Part shown: positions 14,928-15,403 of the stretch, one piece after another
Numbering within the stretch: position 1 is the stretch's first letter
Layout: the number at the start of each line of letters is the position of its first letter
Assembly (NCBI GenBank): GCA_043721435.1
Contig: JAYSQR010000092.1
Span: 1-15,403, forward strand
DNA from: VFJL01 sp043721435
GTDB taxonomy: Bacteria > Pseudomonadota > Gammaproteobacteria > Burkholderiales > Nitrosomonadaceae
Length of the DNA stretch: 15,403 bases
Reading direction: 5' to 3'
Made by a program: the position numbers and the translations under genes
Notes under the pieces: model-generated
Databases searched by the model: none
The model's input: only the letters and a program-made list of their open reading frames with translations
Told to the model about the DNA's origin: nothing

Positions 14928-15320
14928 TCACGCATCCAGCGGACTGACGACCCCGCGCCCGCCGCGATTCAATACATGGGTGTAGATCATCGTCGTCTGC
15001 ACATCTTTATGCCCCATCAATTCCTGCACCGTGCGGATATCGTAGCCGCTTTGCAATAAATGCGTCGCAAAGGAATGGCGAAAAGTGTGCGGTGTAGCCG
15101 GTTTGGCGATGCCGGCCTGCTGCGCCGCGCGTTTAACCGCGCGTTGCAGGGATTTCTCGTCCACATGATGGCGTCGCATCACGCCGGAACGCGGATCGAC
15201 CGACAGGCTGCGCGATGGAAACACATACTGCCAACCCCATTCTTTCGCCGCATTGGGATATTTTTTCTCCAGCGCATAAGGCAGATAAACTGTACCATAG
15301 CCTTCCGCGCGTTGCCTCAT
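14928..15320 (-). pseudogene. intI: integron integrase (IntI) C-terminal fragment, N-terminus missing
   Basis: These 130 residues match the C-terminal part of IntI tyrosine recombinases. They include VYLPYALEKKYPNA, the integron-specific insert (about 25-60, EWGWQYVFPSRSLSVDPRSG...RRHHVDE), the HxxR box H78-R81 (PHTFRHSFATHLL), H104 (GHKDV) and nucleophile Y113 (MIYTHV). They end RGVVSPLDA. Against a normal length of about 320-340, roughly 200 residues are absent, including the N-terminal DNA-binding domain and the first catalytic arginine. Upstream, the frame runs through a short unrelated stretch to an in-frame TGA within about 40 nt, so this is a truncation and not a missed start. ATG 15320 is only the first Met in the remnant. 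The fragment cannot be an active recombinase. Confidence 0.85.
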
Positions 15321-15359
15321 AACAAAAGGATACCGAAGGTCAGGAAGATTGCCTCATAA
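15312..15359. repeat. 11-bp direct repeat at the broken end of the integrase
   Basis: TTGCCTCATAA occurs at 15312-15322 and 15349-15359, 37 bp apart. The first copy spans the first codons of the integrase fragment, at the point where IntI similarity ends. The second copy also forms a small hairpin CCTCA-TAAT-TGAGG. It may mark a deletion, insertion or slippage event. Confidence 0.5.
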
Positions 15360-15403
15360 TTGAGGTAACTTTCAGCATAGAAAAGATAGCTCGTAATTTA
15401 GCA

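Noticed and set aside
1..15403. CRISPR arrays, tRNA or rRNA genes, intact IS elements
   Set aside because: No regularly spaced repeats, cloverleaf-like sequences, rRNA segments or transposase genes were seen on either strand.

Overview
The window looks like the chromosome of a Gram-negative bacterium, most likely a betaproteobacterium and possibly a Nitrosomonadales or Gallionella-like lineage. The basis is the DinB subfamily with an insert after its N-terminal catalytic block, the YbbP-type permease, the periplasmic export machinery and an integron-type (IntI) integrase fragment. This placement is an inference from protein style, not a database match. Most genes are GC-rich (one sampled 60-base line in the ABC operon is about 68% GC). 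The left-most two genes are much more AT-rich (one sampled line about 42%) and look acquired.

Layout, left to right. 1-229 has no gene but holds an attC-like imperfect palindrome. 1893-230 (minus) is a two-gene signalling unit: a membrane-anchored stand-alone receiver domain followed by a soluble histidine-kinase-like ATPase. 1894-2205 is a junction with a doubtful 52-residue ORF. 4134-2206 (minus) is a complete GH13 glucan-active enzyme. 4135-4811 is a long gap with no recognised gene. 4812-6199 (plus) carries a small exported cysteine-containing protein, a RidA-family protein that lacks the catalytic arginine, and a short stand-alone TIR-like protein. A GC-rich nested inverted repeat (6230-6298) separates this group from the convergent ABC operon.

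10569-6322 (minus) is a tightly coupled four-gene MacAB-like efflux/export operon: adaptor (membrane fusion protein), ATPase, permease 1, permease 2. All three junctions overlap by 4 nt. No outer-membrane channel gene is present. 10813-11106 (plus) encodes a two-TM small membrane protein that converges on dinB. 14843-11112 (minus) holds a large YbbP-type FtsX-family permease followed by dinB (DNA polymerase IV). The right edge carries the C-terminal 130 residues of an IntI integrase with its N-terminal half missing, beside an 11-bp direct repeat.

The most interesting parts are the AT-rich receiver/kinase pair, which has the style of accessory or defence-type modules, and the RidA-like plus TIR-like pair. 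For neither can a system be proven from the sequence alone. The integrase remnant and the attC-like palindrome 15 kb away suggest past integron or mobile-element activity, but the attC call is weak.
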